A stretch of DNA of 64,000 nt from Mucilaginibacter gossypiicola (GCF_900110105.1 NZ_FOCL01000002.1:699620-763619); one strand, 5' to 3'. Positions 9,371 through 17,443 are shown, counted from the first letter of the stretch. Numbers and translations are program-made. The notes: generated from the letters alone by a model not told the origin.

Positions 9371-10885
9371 ATGAGCACAACAGTTAAATCAGAGCCTACC
9401 ATATTTATCATTTTTGGTGGAACGGGAGATTTAAACTCCCGGAAAATTGCTCCGGCCCTATATAATCTATTTTTAGATGGATGGATGCCTAAACAATTTT
9501 CCATTATAGGTACCGGTCGTACCAAGCTTACTGATGAACAATTCAGAGAAAACCTGTATAAGGATATCAACCAGTTTTCGCGCAGCGGTAAAACGGATGA
9601 TAAACAATGGGCCGAATTTGTAAAGAACGTTTATTACCAGGTATCTGACGCTACCGATTTTGAAACATACAAAGAGTTTGGCAAACGCATTGAAAAACAC
9701 AACGCCGAGTGGAAAACCAAGGCTAACGTGTTGTTTTACCTTGCGGTAGCGCCTAATTTCTTCCCGATCATTGCATCAAACATATCAAAAGCTAAACTGG
9801 CCGATGATAAAAAACGAGTAAGGATCATCATCGAGAAACCATTTGGTCATGACCTGGAAACAGCAAAAGACTTGAATGCTTTGTTAAAAAGCATTTTCGA
9901 CGAGTGCCAGATCTACCGCATTGACCACTACCTGGGTAAAGAAACTGTTCAAAACATCATGGCTTTCCGTTTCGCCAACTCCATTATGGAGCCGCTATGG
10001 AACCGTAACCATATTGAACACGTACAAATTTCAGTTACCGAGCAATTAGGTGTAGAAGAGCGCGGTGATTACTACGATGGCTCAGGCGCTATGCGTGATA
10101 TGATCCAGAACCACCTGTTGCAATTGCTTTGCCACATTGCTATGGAACCGCCTATCAGCTTTAGTGCCGATGAAGTGCGCGACCGTAAGGTTGACGTGCT
10201 GAAAGCCATGCGCAAGTTTACTGCCGAGGATGTTCGTAATTCGACCGTTAGGGGCCAATACGGCAGCGGATGGATGAAAGGTAAAGAAGTACCGGGGTAC
10301 CGCGAAGAACCAAAAGTTAATCCCGAATCAAATACTGAAACTTTTGCCGCCATTAAGTTCTTCATTGATAACTGGCGCTGGCAGGGTGTTCCTTTTTACC
10401 TGCGTACAGGCAAAAGGCTGCACCAGTCGTCATCGGTTATCACCATCCAGTTTAAGGATGTTCCGCACCAGATTTTCCCTGCCGAAGCAACCGAAAGCTG
10501 GCAGCAAAACAGGTTGATCATCAGTATTCAGCCCGAAATGAGCATTCGTTTGCAGGTTCAGGCTAAACGCCCGGGTATTGATATGGTATTAAACGCCGTT
10601 GATATGGTGTTTGACTATAAAGGTACTTATACCAACCAGGCTCCTGAGGCTTACGAAACACTGATATTGGATACCATGATGGGCGATCAGACCTTGTTTA
10701 TGCGTGGCGACCAGGTGGAAGCTGCGTGGGAACTGGTAATGCCTATCCTGAACACATGGCAAAGCAAAAAGAGCCTCAATTTCCCTAATTATTCGGCCGA
10801 TTCATGGGGACCTGAGGCTGCTGAAGCTTTAATTGCCCGTGATGGCTATAATTGGTTTACTTTACCTGTAAACGGTAAAAAATAA
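9371..10885 (+). CDS. zwf: Glucose-6-phosphate 1-dehydrogenase
   Basis: This 504-residue protein makes 6-phosphogluconolactone from glucose 6-phosphate, the entry step of the oxidative branch. The coenzyme loop IFGGTGDLNSRKIAP is at residues 13-27. EKPFGHDLETAK near 155 and the substrate signature RIDHYLGKETVQN near 183-195, with the conserved histidine and lysine, confirm the family. RTGKRL near 345 is also typical. The length is standard. It lies between gnd and pgl with short gaps (26 and 7 bp), indicating co-transcription. Confidence 0.97.
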   Translation: MSTTVKSEPTIFIIFGGTGDLNSRKIAPALYNLFLDGWMPKQFSIIGTGRTKLTDEQFRENLYKDINQFSRSGKTDDKQWAEFVKNVYYQVSDATDFETYKEFGKRIEKHNAEWKTKANVLFYLAVAPNFFPIIASNISKAKLADDKKRVRIIIEKPFGHDLETAKDLNALLKSIFDECQIYRIDHYLGKETVQNIMAFRFANSIMEPLWNRNHIEHVQISVTEQLGVEERGDYYDGSGAMRDMIQNHLLQLLCHIAMEPPISFSADEVRDRKVDVLKAMRKFTAEDVRNSTVRGQYGSGWMKGKEVPGYREEPKVNPESNTETFAAIKFFIDNWRWQGVPFYLRTGKRLHQSSSVITIQFKDVPHQIFPAEATESWQQNRLIISIQPEMSIRLQVQAKRPGIDMVLNAVDMVFDYKGTYTNQAPEAYETLILDTMMGDQTLFMRGDQVEAAWELVMPILNTWQSKKSLNFPNYSADSWGPEAAEALIARDGYNWFTLPVNGKK

Positions 10886-10892
10886 AAAACTG

Positions 10893-11624
10893 ATGACACT
10901 GAATATCTATAACACAGAAGGCGAAGTACTAACCGGACTGGCAGATCATTTTGTTACCCTGGCTACCGAAGCTATTAACAAAAACGGCAAGTTCAGTGTT
11001 GCGCTTTCGGGCGGCAGTTCGCCTAAAAAGTTGTATGAGCTGCTGGCTTCAACAACTTATGCCGACCAGGTAAACTGGGAAAAGGTTTTCTTCTTTTTTG
11101 GCGATGAGCGCAACGTACCTCAAGACCATAAGGATAGCAACTACCTAATGGCTAAAAAAGCTTTGTTTGAGCCCCTGCTGATAAGCCCGGCACAGATTTT
11201 CCCGGTTGAAACATCATTTGGCCCGGCCGAAGCTGCCGCCAAATACTGGGAAGTGATCTCGGCGTTTTTTGATGATGGCGAAGCAAGCTTTGACCTGGTA
11301 CTATTAGGCTTAGGTGATAACTCACATACAGCGTCACTATTCCCTTATACACCGGTGCTGCATGATCGTGTGCCCGGCGTAAAAGAAGTATGGCTGGAAG
11401 ATCAGCAGGTATGGCGTATTACCCTCAATGCGCCGCTTATTAATGACGCTGCCCAAATTGCGTTCTTAGTTTACGGCGCAGGTAAAGCCGAGGCTGTAAA
11501 ACACATACTGGAAGATGACGAGGATATTGAATTGTATCCCGCACAACTCATCGATTCCATCTCCGGCGAAGTAGAATGGTTCCTTGATGAACCGGCTGCT
11601 GCAGCATTGGAGACTAAAGAATAA
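10893..11624 (+). CDS. pgl: 6-phosphogluconolactonase
   Basis: This 243-residue DevB/SOL-type lactonase hydrolyses 6-phosphogluconolactone. VALSGGSSPKKLYELLA near residue 37 and FFFGDERNVPQDHKDSNY near 66 are the two family signatures, and LLGLGDNSHTASLFP near 136-150 is the third. It starts 7 bp after zwf and closes the pentose phosphate block; a strong terminator follows within 30 bp. It belongs to the GlcN6P-deaminase-like fold and not to the beta-propeller YbhE type. Confidence 0.95.
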   Translation: MTLNIYNTEGEVLTGLADHFVTLATEAINKNGKFSVALSGGSSPKKLYELLASTTYADQVNWEKVFFFFGDERNVPQDHKDSNYLMAKKALFEPLLISPAQIFPVETSFGPAEAAAKYWEVISAFFDDGEASFDLVLLGLGDNSHTASLFPYTPVLHDRVPGVKEVWLEDQQVWRITLNAPLINDAAQIAFLVYGAGKAEAVKHILEDDEDIELYPAQLIDSISGEVEWFLDEPAAAALETKE

Positions 11625-11649
11625 TATACTTTATTATTTGACAATAAAA

Positions 11650-11679
11650 GGGCCTGAGCGTTTGCTTAGGCCCTTTTTT
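11650..11679 (+). terminator. Rho-independent terminator of the pentose phosphate block
   Basis: A 10-bp stem pairs GGGCCTGAGC at 11650-11659 with GCTTAGGCCC at 11664-11673 (one G:U), with a GTTT loop and a run of six T. A degenerate copy with the same flank (AATAAAAGGG...GCTTAGGCCCC) lies at about 12013-12046. Confidence 0.9.
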
Positions 11680-11700
11680 GATTTTAAAGTGGATTAAACT

Positions 11701-11925
11701 TACACTCGTTTGCAACTTCAAGTGTAGGGAAGATGAGGGATCGTTGGGAATGTTAGTATAAAAAGCCATGTCATTGCGAGGAGGAACGACGAAGCAATCT
11801 CGTAGCTATGCAATTCGGCCATGCATTGGCTACGAGATTGCCACGCTGCGCTCGCAATGACATGATTTTTGTTTGTTTTTCCAGGAAACTTTCATCTTCC
11901 CAACACTTGAAGTTGCGACGAGTGC
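11701..11925. repeat. Long inverted repeat enclosing a palindromic repeat
   Basis: ACACTCGTTTGCAACTTC and the following AAGTGTAGGGAAGATGA (11701-11735) return inverted at 11891-11924 with few mismatches. The family-1 palindrome at 11767-11864 lies between the arms. The arrangement suggests insertion of one mobile repeat into another. There is no coding potential. Confidence 0.7.
11767..11864. repeat. Family-1 palindromic repeat, copy 1 of 7
   Basis: The element begins CATGTCATTGCGAGGAGGAA and ends CTGCGCTCGCAATGACATG. The inner arms CAATCTCGTAGC / GCTACGAGATTG pair as well. Copy 5 at 43041-43134 has nearly identical outer arms but a different centre. The CGTAGC centre is shared with copy 6 (43928-44040). 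Confidence 0.85.
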
Positions 11926-12006
11926 TTAATATGGTTTGGCGATTGTATAGCCAGTCGCGTTATAAACGCTAATCCACGTTAAGTGCTCGTTACAAACGAG
12001 CGCAAG
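11916..12006. repeat. Family-2 palindromic repeat, copy 1 of 3 (degenerate left arm)
   Basis: It contains the family hallmark GCTTAATATGG, an imperfect GGCGATTGTATAGCC hairpin, a GCGTTATAAACGC hairpin, and the right arm CTCGTTACAAACGAGCGCAA. The left arm has decayed to GACGAGTGC. It starts 51 bp after a family-1 copy. The remaining sequence to 12495 holds the degenerate terminator copy and nothing else I can support; an open frame at 12125-12349 is judged spurious. Confidence 0.75.
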
Positions 12007-12495
12007 AAGGTCAATAAAAGGGATTAAGCGCTTGCTTAGGCCCCTTTTGTTTGGCAGGAAGAAATCTATCACTCTTTAGCCTGAATGCGCTACAGCGGCT
12101 AAATTAGGCTCGATATATTTAAACTTGGGCTTGTTGAAACGAGCGCAAGAAATGAAAGAAACGAAGTTGCGTGGAAAAATAAACAACCACCGTTCAACCA
12201 TCCATCTCAACTCCATTTTTAAAAGGTCTTTCGCCATTTTCTGCAATTTCACGCAGAATTCATCATTTTTCGGATCAAAAATCCATGTTAAGACAATGTT
12301 AATTTTGACAGAAAAACAGCAATTACTAACCCATTTTACACTCTCCTGACTAAATTACCCATAGGGTCAAAAAATAAATTACTATCAATCAATTGATTAA
12401 ATACTCATGACTTTTGGATGAAAAATCGCATCTGATTTCTGTTGTTAATTTGCTGTGTGTTTAAAACAACATATATAAAAAACACAACAATAGTT

Positions 12496-13098
12496 ATGAA
12501 AAATTTATTCAAAGTTTCAGCATTAGCCATTGCATTCGCAGGCTTAGCATTTGGTGCAAAAGCACAAACATCTACACCTACTACCCCTTCTACAACATCA
12601 ACTACAACCAAAAGTGGCATCCGTTATAGCATAGGCGTTGAAGCAGGTTTACCTGTTGGCAATTTCAAAGACAATTACAAATGGAACTTAGGCGGTTCGG
12701 TACAGGCAGATATTCCGGTTATTTCAAACCAGTTATTTGTTACTGTTAACGCAGGTTACAACAACGTATTTGGTAAAAACAACATCGGTGGTGTACAAGG
12801 CCTTGACGCAACTGATTTTCACCTGATCCCGGTTAAAGCAGGTTTGAAATATTTCCCAATCAGCAACTTCTATGTACAAGGTGAAGCAGGTGCAGCATTT
12901 TTGTTAAACAAATCTGATGTTAACGCCAATAAATCAACTGCATTTGTTTATGCTCCGCAAATTGGTGTTCAGTTCCCTGTAAGTGCAAGCAGCTTTATTG
13001 ATGCAGGTATCCGTTATGAAGCAACTACCAAATATGCAACTGGTGTTGATGCAAGCAAAGTGAACTTTATAGGTTTACGTGTAGCGTACGGCTTTTAA
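12496..13098 (+). CDS. Outer-membrane beta-barrel protein
   Basis: This 200-residue protein starts at the ATG that gives a clean signal peptide (MKNLFKVSALAIAFAGLAFG, cleavage after AKAQ). A Thr/Ser/Pro-rich spacer of about 20 residues follows, then alternating amphipathic strands ending in an aromatic residue (IGLRVAYGF), as in outer-membrane barrels recognised by BamA. Patterns such as GVEAGLPVGNF and VTVNAGYNNVFG fit the OmpA/PorT-like 'outer membrane beta-barrel' families of Bacteroidota. A longer frame from 12442 is possible but would bury the signal peptide. It is flanked by non-coding DNA and its own terminator, so it is monocistronic. No specific function can be given. Confidence 0.85.
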   Translation: MKNLFKVSALAIAFAGLAFGAKAQTSTPTTPSTTSTTTKSGIRYSIGVEAGLPVGNFKDNYKWNLGGSVQADIPVISNQLFVTVNAGYNNVFGKNNIGGVQGLDATDFHLIPVKAGLKYFPISNFYVQGEAGAAFLLNKSDVNANKSTAFVYAPQIGVQFPVSASSFIDAGIRYEATTKYATGVDASKVNFIGLRVAYGF

Positions 13099-13130
13099 TA
13101 TATGGCCCTACAAATACCTTAACATAAAAA

Positions 13131-13160
13131 AGGGGAGCTCATTCGGGCTCCCCTTTTTTA
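13131..13160 (+). terminator. Rho-independent terminator after the barrel protein
   Basis: AGGGGAGC at 13131-13138 pairs with GCTCCCCT at 13147-13154, with an 8-base loop and a T run immediately after. Confidence 0.9.
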
Positions 13161-13272
13161 TTATGTTTTTTTAGTTGATATGAACCTTAATAATTAAATA
13201 AATCGTATAAATTAGCACATTGTTTGTATTTTGACACTTAATAAGACATTTACCGCACAATAATTGCTGAAT

Positions 13273-14733
13273 ATGAAGAGGATCCTCATCATTGATGATG
13301 AAGTTAATGTTGCGTTATTGCTATCAAAGTTTTTAACGCGAAATGGGTTTGACGTTAGTACCGCATCAAGTGGTATGGGGGGTATGGAGGCGTTGAAAAA
13401 CGGTGAATATCAACTTGTACTTTGCGATTTCAGGCTCGAAGATACCGACGGCCGCGAAATGCTCCGTAACATTAAAATCCAGTATCCTAAAACAGGGGTT
13501 ATCATCATCACCGGCTATTCAGACATTAAAATGGCTGTTGAGCTTATTAAAATGGGGGCCTATGATTATATCACCAAGCCGCTATATCCGGATGAGATAT
13601 TAAATACTATTAATAAGGCCTTTGAAACCCACCATGCCCTGGTTGAGATAGACGAAGAGCCGCAGGCCGCTATTATACCCGAAAAAGCAAAGACTAATAC
13701 CGTTAAAAAAACTGTTTTTGCAGCCGAGTTTGTTACCGGAACCAGTCGCGCGTCAAAGGAACTTGCGCGCCAGATTGAACTGGTAGCACCAACAAATTAC
13801 AGCGTTATTATTTTAGGCGAAAGCGGAACCGGTAAAGAATCGGTTGCAAAAAGTATCCACCTTAATAGTCCGCGCCATAACCAGCCGTTCATAGCTATGG
13901 ATTGTGGTTCGTTAACCAAGGAGCTTGCGGCAAGTGAGTTTTTCGGTCACGAAAAAGGTTCGTTCACCGGTGCTTTATATACCAAAATTGGCCATTTTGA
14001 AATGGCTAACGGCGGTACTTTGTTTTTAGATGAAGTAGGTAACCTTTCGTACGAGATCCAGGCAGCATTGCTTCGTACCGTACAGGAACGTAAGGTTAAA
14101 AGAATAGGCAGCACCAAGGAGATTGACCTTGACGTGCGCATTATCATAGCGACCAACGAAAACCTGCAGGAGGGCATCCAAAAAGGCCGTTTCCGCGAGG
14201 ATCTTTATCACCGCTTTAATGAGTTCAGTATTTACATGCCGCCACTGCGCGAGCGCGGGCACGACATCATTTTACTGGCCGAGCACTTTTTAAAAATAGC
14301 CAACCAGGAACTGGGGCGCAGCGTTGAATCGTTTTCGCAGGAGGTTGTGGACTGCTTTATGAATTACCGCTGGCAGGGCAACATCCGCGAGCTTAAAAAC
14401 GTGATCCGCCGTGCTGCACTTTTGGCCGAAGGAAATGAGATCACCCTTAAAGCATTGCCGCTTGAAATGTCGACCTATAAATTATCGTACGAGGCACCAA
14501 ATCATTACGCACAGCATCAACATCAGCACCATCAACCCACGCCGCACGCGGCAGATATACCAGAGGTTAAAGAGCCCCGTCACGATCTTAAAAACGCCGC
14601 TCTGGAGGCCGAATATGAAACAATTATACGGGTACTAAGGGAAGTTAACTTCAATAAAACCAAGGCTGCCGAAATCCTGAATATCGACCGCAAAACCCTC
14701 TATAATAAAATGAAGGCCATTAACCTTAAGTAA
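13273..14733 (+). CDS. Sigma-54-dependent response regulator, NtrC family
   Basis: This 486-residue transcription activator has an N-terminal receiver (RILIIDDEVN acidic pocket, LVLCDFRLED with the phosphoacceptor aspartate, ITKPLYP lysine), an AAA+ domain and a Fis-type HTH. Walker A is GESGTGKES, the sigma-54 contact loop is GSFTGA instead of GAFTGA, and Walker B is GTLFLDEVG. The HTH NKTKAAEILNIDRKTLYNKM is at the C-terminus. A TTG three codons upstream (13264) is a possible start, but the ATG gives the normal receiver N-terminus. A histidine-rich linker (six His in 15 residues, about 14512-14556) separates the AAA+ and DNA-binding domains. The small DHp-like gene follows after one base. 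No full-length histidine kinase is adjacent. Confidence 0.93.
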   Translation: MKRILIIDDEVNVALLLSKFLTRNGFDVSTASSGMGGMEALKNGEYQLVLCDFRLEDTDGREMLRNIKIQYPKTGVIIITGYSDIKMAVELIKMGAYDYITKPLYPDEILNTINKAFETHHALVEIDEEPQAAIIPEKAKTNTVKKTVFAAEFVTGTSRASKELARQIELVAPTNYSVIILGESGTGKESVAKSIHLNSPRHNQPFIAMDCGSLTKELAASEFFGHEKGSFTGALYTKIGHFEMANGGTLFLDEVGNLSYEIQAALLRTVQERKVKRIGSTKEIDLDVRIIIATNENLQEGIQKGRFREDLYHRFNEFSIYMPPLRERGHDIILLAEHFLKIANQELGRSVESFSQEVVDCFMNYRWQGNIRELKNVIRRAALLAEGNEITLKALPLEMSTYKLSYEAPNHYAQHQHQHHQPTPHAADIPEVKEPRHDLKNAALEAEYETIIRVLREVNFNKTKAAEILNIDRKTLYNKMKAINLK

Positions 14734-14734
14734 T

Positions 14735-14938
14735 ATGGGGGCTGATGAAGAGAAAAACGATGCCGAAGCCCTGCGTAAATTAAGGCACGATATAAAAAAC
14801 CAACTATCAAACATTCACCTGGCGCTTGAACAATTACGGTACGAAATACCCAACCCTTCGTCAGATTGTTTGTTTTATATGGATACCATAGAAATAAGTT
14901 CAACCCGGATCAATAAACTGCTTAACGATACCCAATAA
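14735..14938 (+). CDS. Small orphan DHp-like protein (possible phosphotransfer hairpin)
   Basis: This 67-residue protein contains LRHDIKNQLSNI at residues 16-27, which resembles the H-box of histidine kinases with a candidate phospho-histidine at 18. Two predicted helices (about 9-37 and 44-65) separated by a Pro-rich turn fit half of a four-helix DHp dimer. No ATPase domain, membrane segment or receiver follows. It starts one base after the NtrC-type regulator stop, so it is co-translated with it and may supply or remove phosphate or simply bind its receiver. The family assignment is my inference from the motif; I do not recognise a named family. Confidence 0.7.
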   Translation: MGADEEKNDAEALRKLRHDIKNQLSNIHLALEQLRYEIPNPSSDCLFYMDTIEISSTRINKLLNDTQ

Positions 14939-14949
14939 AAGGCGTTGCA

Positions 14950-15008
14950 ATTAATACTTGAAACGCCAAAACTTTTTGGCGTTTTTTTGTTTTAAGCAAG
15001 TATTAATC
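14950..15008 (+). terminator. Terminator hairpin flanked by an 11-bp inverted repeat
   Basis: AAACGCCAAAA at 14961-14971 pairs with TTTTGGCGTTT and runs into a T tract ending near 14988, a good intrinsic terminator for the regulator pair. Outside it, ATTAATACTTG (14950-14960) and CAAGTATTAAT (14997-15007) form a perfect inverted repeat that reaches to within about 11 bases of the next start codon. Confidence 0.85.
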
Positions 15009-15018
15009 AACAGTCTAC

Positions 15019-16053
15019 ATGTCAGTTTTCAATTACAAGCAGCGCAATAACGTTATCCTGGTAAGCATCATTATACTGGGCTGCTTTTTGCTTTATGCAC
15101 TCAGCGGTTTGTTCAGTTCTATCCTTGGCGCGGTGGTATTATTCACTATTTTCAGGCCGCTGTTTGTAAACCTGGTCGAAAAACGCAACTGGAACAAAAC
15201 ACTGGTAGCGCTGCTCATTATTTTCAGCTCGCTTATTGTTATTGTGATTCCTTTCCTTACGTTGAGTATCATGATTGTGGGTAAAATATCGAGCATCAAT
15301 ATAAAAGATCTGCCTATTGACCAATGGACATCAAAAATTGATGCTTTTGCCGCAGCCAACCTCAACCAGCCACACTTTGCCGAGGATACGCTGCAAAAGC
15401 TGGGTACTTTTGGTACAGGTTTGTTCCCGTCCATACTAAGCAGTGCTGCCAATATCATCATTACCTTGCTGGTATTGTATTTTCTTTTGTATTTTATGCT
15501 TACGCAAATGCGTGAGTTTGAGGCAGGCCTTTTAAAATATGCCCCTTTCCGCGAGCAGCATGCATTAAAATTCGCCAACGCCTTACGCGATTCTACCTAT
15601 TCTAACGTTTTAGGACAAGGGATAATAGCAGCCACTCAGGGATTTTTACTTGCGCTGGGCTTTTATGCGCTAAGCATTCCGGATGCTGTATTTTGGGGAG
15701 TGATCGGTGCTTTTATATCTTTTTTACCTGTTGTGGGAGCGCCAACCTTGTGTATTCCGGCAAGTATTATATTATTTGCACAGGGGCATAACTGGCAGGG
15801 GGTGGTAATACTTGTTTACGGCCTGTTGGTTATCGGCAATATTGATAATGTGCTACGCATGATCATTAACAAGCGCATAGCCAATACGCACCCTATAATT
15901 TCTATAATTGGTGTATTTATAGGCTTACCTTTGTTTGGCATCCTGGGTTTGGTATTTGGCCCGGTGCTGTTATCATACTTCCTGCTGTTGCTGGAGATCT
16001 ATGAAACAAACCGCATGGCAGCCGACAGGCTTGAGCGGATAAACAGTGTTTAA
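15019..16053 (+). CDS. AI-2E family transporter (PerM/UPF0118)
   Basis: This 344-residue inner-membrane protein has about seven or eight membrane segments: a pair at residues 10-50, one near 60-85, and a cluster from about 145 to 330. The central region about 90-140 is soluble, as in this family. Members have been linked to autoinducer-2 export or to Na+(Li+)/H+ antiport, so the substrate is open. GLPLFGILGLVFGPVLLSYF near the C-terminus is a typical family ending. It follows a terminator and is probably transcribed alone. Confidence 0.88.
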   Translation: MSVFNYKQRNNVILVSIIILGCFLLYALSGLFSSILGAVVLFTIFRPLFVNLVEKRNWNKTLVALLIIFSSLIVIVIPFLTLSIMIVGKISSINIKDLPIDQWTSKIDAFAAANLNQPHFAEDTLQKLGTFGTGLFPSILSSAANIIITLLVLYFLLYFMLTQMREFEAGLLKYAPFREQHALKFANALRDSTYSNVLGQGIIAATQGFLLALGFYALSIPDAVFWGVIGAFISFLPVVGAPTLCIPASIILFAQGHNWQGVVILVYGLLVIGNIDNVLRMIINKRIANTHPIISIIGVFIGLPLFGILGLVFGPVLLSYFLLLLEIYETNRMAADRLERINSV

Positions 16054-16215
16054 TTATACCGTACAGCCCTGAACAGTTTTGTGAACACAGGGTAAAATTT
16101 ATTTACCGAATAAAAGTTAATTTATACTTAAATAAAAATAAATACGCCAAATGCACATATTTGGCAGGATATTTACGAGTAACTAATCAAATGTTCAACT
16201 TAAAATTATATTACA

Positions 16216-16482
16216 ATGAATGATAACTCAAAAGTAGTTGTTGCATTGCTTGCCGGTTTAGCAGCAGGGGCAGCGTTAGGCATTTTATTTGCACCTGATA
16301 AAGGAAATGAAACCCGCGATAAGCTTACCGAGTCGTTAAAAAATCTTGGCGAATCAATAAAAGATACTGCAGCAGCCGAAATTGACAACCTGGTTGGTTT
16401 AAAAGACAAAGTTGTTGAAAACATCAAGTCGAAGATCAAAGGCGCCGAAGAAGAGTACCAGGACGATCTTGAACACGCATAA
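16216..16482 (+). CDS. YtxH domain-containing protein
   Basis: This 88-residue protein has one Gly/Ala-rich membrane segment ([20 protein letters not shown], residues 6-25) followed by an amphipathic, charged helix (about 30-85). This is the layout of YtxH/GvpP-like small envelope proteins, often stress induced. It is the first of three co-oriented small genes, with an integral-membrane DUF1469 protein and a hypothetical protein after it. The exact role is unknown. Confidence 0.85.
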   Translation: MNDNSKVVVALLAGLAAGAALGILFAPDKGNETRDKLTESLKNLGESIKDTAAAEIDNLVGLKDKVVENIKSKIKGAEEEYQDDLEHA

Positions 16483-16500
16483 GCATTTATAACATTCACC

Positions 16501-16523
16501 ATCCCGGCAGCAGCTGCCGGGAT
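16501..16523 (+). terminator. Strong hairpin between the YtxH and DUF1469 genes
   Basis: ATCCCGGCAG at 16501-16510 pairs perfectly with CTGCCGGGAT at 16514-16523 around a 3-base loop. No T run follows, so it may act as an mRNA-processing or stabilising structure, not a full terminator. Confidence 0.6.
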
Positions 16524-16538
16524 ATATAACCTTACCCT

Positions 16539-16889
16539 ATGGAAGAGAAAAAAGAAACTCAACCGCCATTACCACCCATTATTGACCAATTAAAAGAGTA
16601 CGCCGAAACGAGGTTTAAGCTTTTAAAATATGAAGCAATTGAAGGCGGAACATCCATATTAGCCAGTATCATTGCCGATGTGGTAGTTGTGATCAGTATG
16701 GTATTGGCCTTTCTTTTTGCAAGTGTTACCTTAGGTTTTTTCCTTGCTGATGTTTTCCATTCATACTGGGAAGGATTTGGATGTGTTGCCGTACTTTACT
16801 TTTTGATAGCCATGTTTATCAAGATATTTAAACGCCACCTTGAAAGGCCGCTTATCAACATCTTTATTCAAAAAATATTTAAACGATAA
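16539..16889 (+). CDS. Phage holin family protein (DUF1469/YqjE-like)
   Basis: This 116-residue protein has a soluble N-terminal helix (residues 10-40) and two membrane segments (about 43-70 and 78-100), the architecture of the DUF1469/YqjE family annotated as 'phage holin family'. Despite the name, family members are chromosomal and usually occur next to YtxH or ElaB-like genes in general stress operons. There are no phage genes nearby. The next gene follows 3 bp after its stop. Confidence 0.82.
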   Translation: MEEKKETQPPLPPIIDQLKEYAETRFKLLKYEAIEGGTSILASIIADVVVVISMVLAFLFASVTLGFFLADVFHSYWEGFGCVAVLYFLIAMFIKIFKRHLERPLINIFIQKIFKR

Positions 16890-16892
16890 ACC

Positions 16893-17339
16893 ATGGATCT
16901 TCATATCACAAACGTCAGTGACCTGCAGGCCGAAATATTCAGGTTAAAAGCGCTCGAAAAACAGCAGGCAGTAGCGGTGAAAGCCCGATTCAATAGTCCG
17001 TCGGCCTTATTTTCAACCGTACTTACACTGTTCCCGCGTTCAAACGATACCGACGGCATAAAGAATACCAGTTTCTTTCATCCCGATATCCTTAACCTGA
17101 TATCAAGATTTGTGATTCCGCTTACGCTGAACAAAACGCTTTTCAGACATTCAAACTTTTTGGTTAAAACATTGGTTGGCCTTGTTTCCCAAAAGGCATC
17201 AAACTATGTTAATGAAGATACCGTTGGTGGTATTTGGGATAAAGCCAAGGCGCTTTTCGCCAAATTCACTAAAAAGAAAGATGATGCCGCATACAAACCT
17301 GCGCCATATGTTAAGCCGGTGGGTGGGGCAGCGGTATAA
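16893..17339 (+). CDS. Hypothetical protein of the YtxH/DUF1469 cluster
   Basis: This 148-residue protein is not recognised. It begins with a short acidic/amphipathic helix (residues 5-30) and has a moderately hydrophobic middle (about 65-110, ILNLISRFVIPLTLNKTLF) that could associate with the membrane. The C-terminus is basic (FAKFTKKKDD) and then Pro/Gly-rich. Its position 3 bp after the DUF1469 gene implies the same transcript and an envelope-linked role. I see no catalytic motif. Confidence 0.75.
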   Translation: MDLHITNVSDLQAEIFRLKALEKQQAVAVKARFNSPSALFSTVLTLFPRSNDTDGIKNTSFFHPDILNLISRFVIPLTLNKTLFRHSNFLVKTLVGLVSQKASNYVNEDTVGGIWDKAKALFAKFTKKKDDAAYKPAPYVKPVGGAAV

Positions 17340-17414
17340 ACCCTTATTTTTCCTATCCAGAGAGGCCATTCATTGGCAGTTAGGTTTTAATTCGTGAAAT
17401 TGGTGGCTATTAGA

Positions 17415-17422
17415 TATTTTTG
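17415..17422 (+). promoter_or_regulatory. -7 element (TATTTTTG) upstream of trmB
   Basis: TATTTTTG matches TAnnTTTG and would place the transcript start near 17428, just before the GTG at 17444. No well-spaced TTG -33 element is evident. It argues against the TTG at 17420 being the start codon. Confidence 0.4.
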
Positions 17423-17443
17423 CGCTTTATTTTAAAAATTAAA

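Noticed and set aside
12125..12349. 74-residue open frame on the plus strand
   Set aside because: It starts in the tail of repeats, has no homology I recognise, no leader, and odd composition. It is probably chance.
16539..16889. Prophage suggested by the 'phage holin' family name
   Set aside because: DUF1469 proteins are chromosomal, and no phage structural, lysis or integrase gene is nearby.
17420..17443. TTG start for trmB giving an eight-residue extension
   Set aside because: A -7 promoter element overlaps it, and the GTG at 17444 matches the usual family start.
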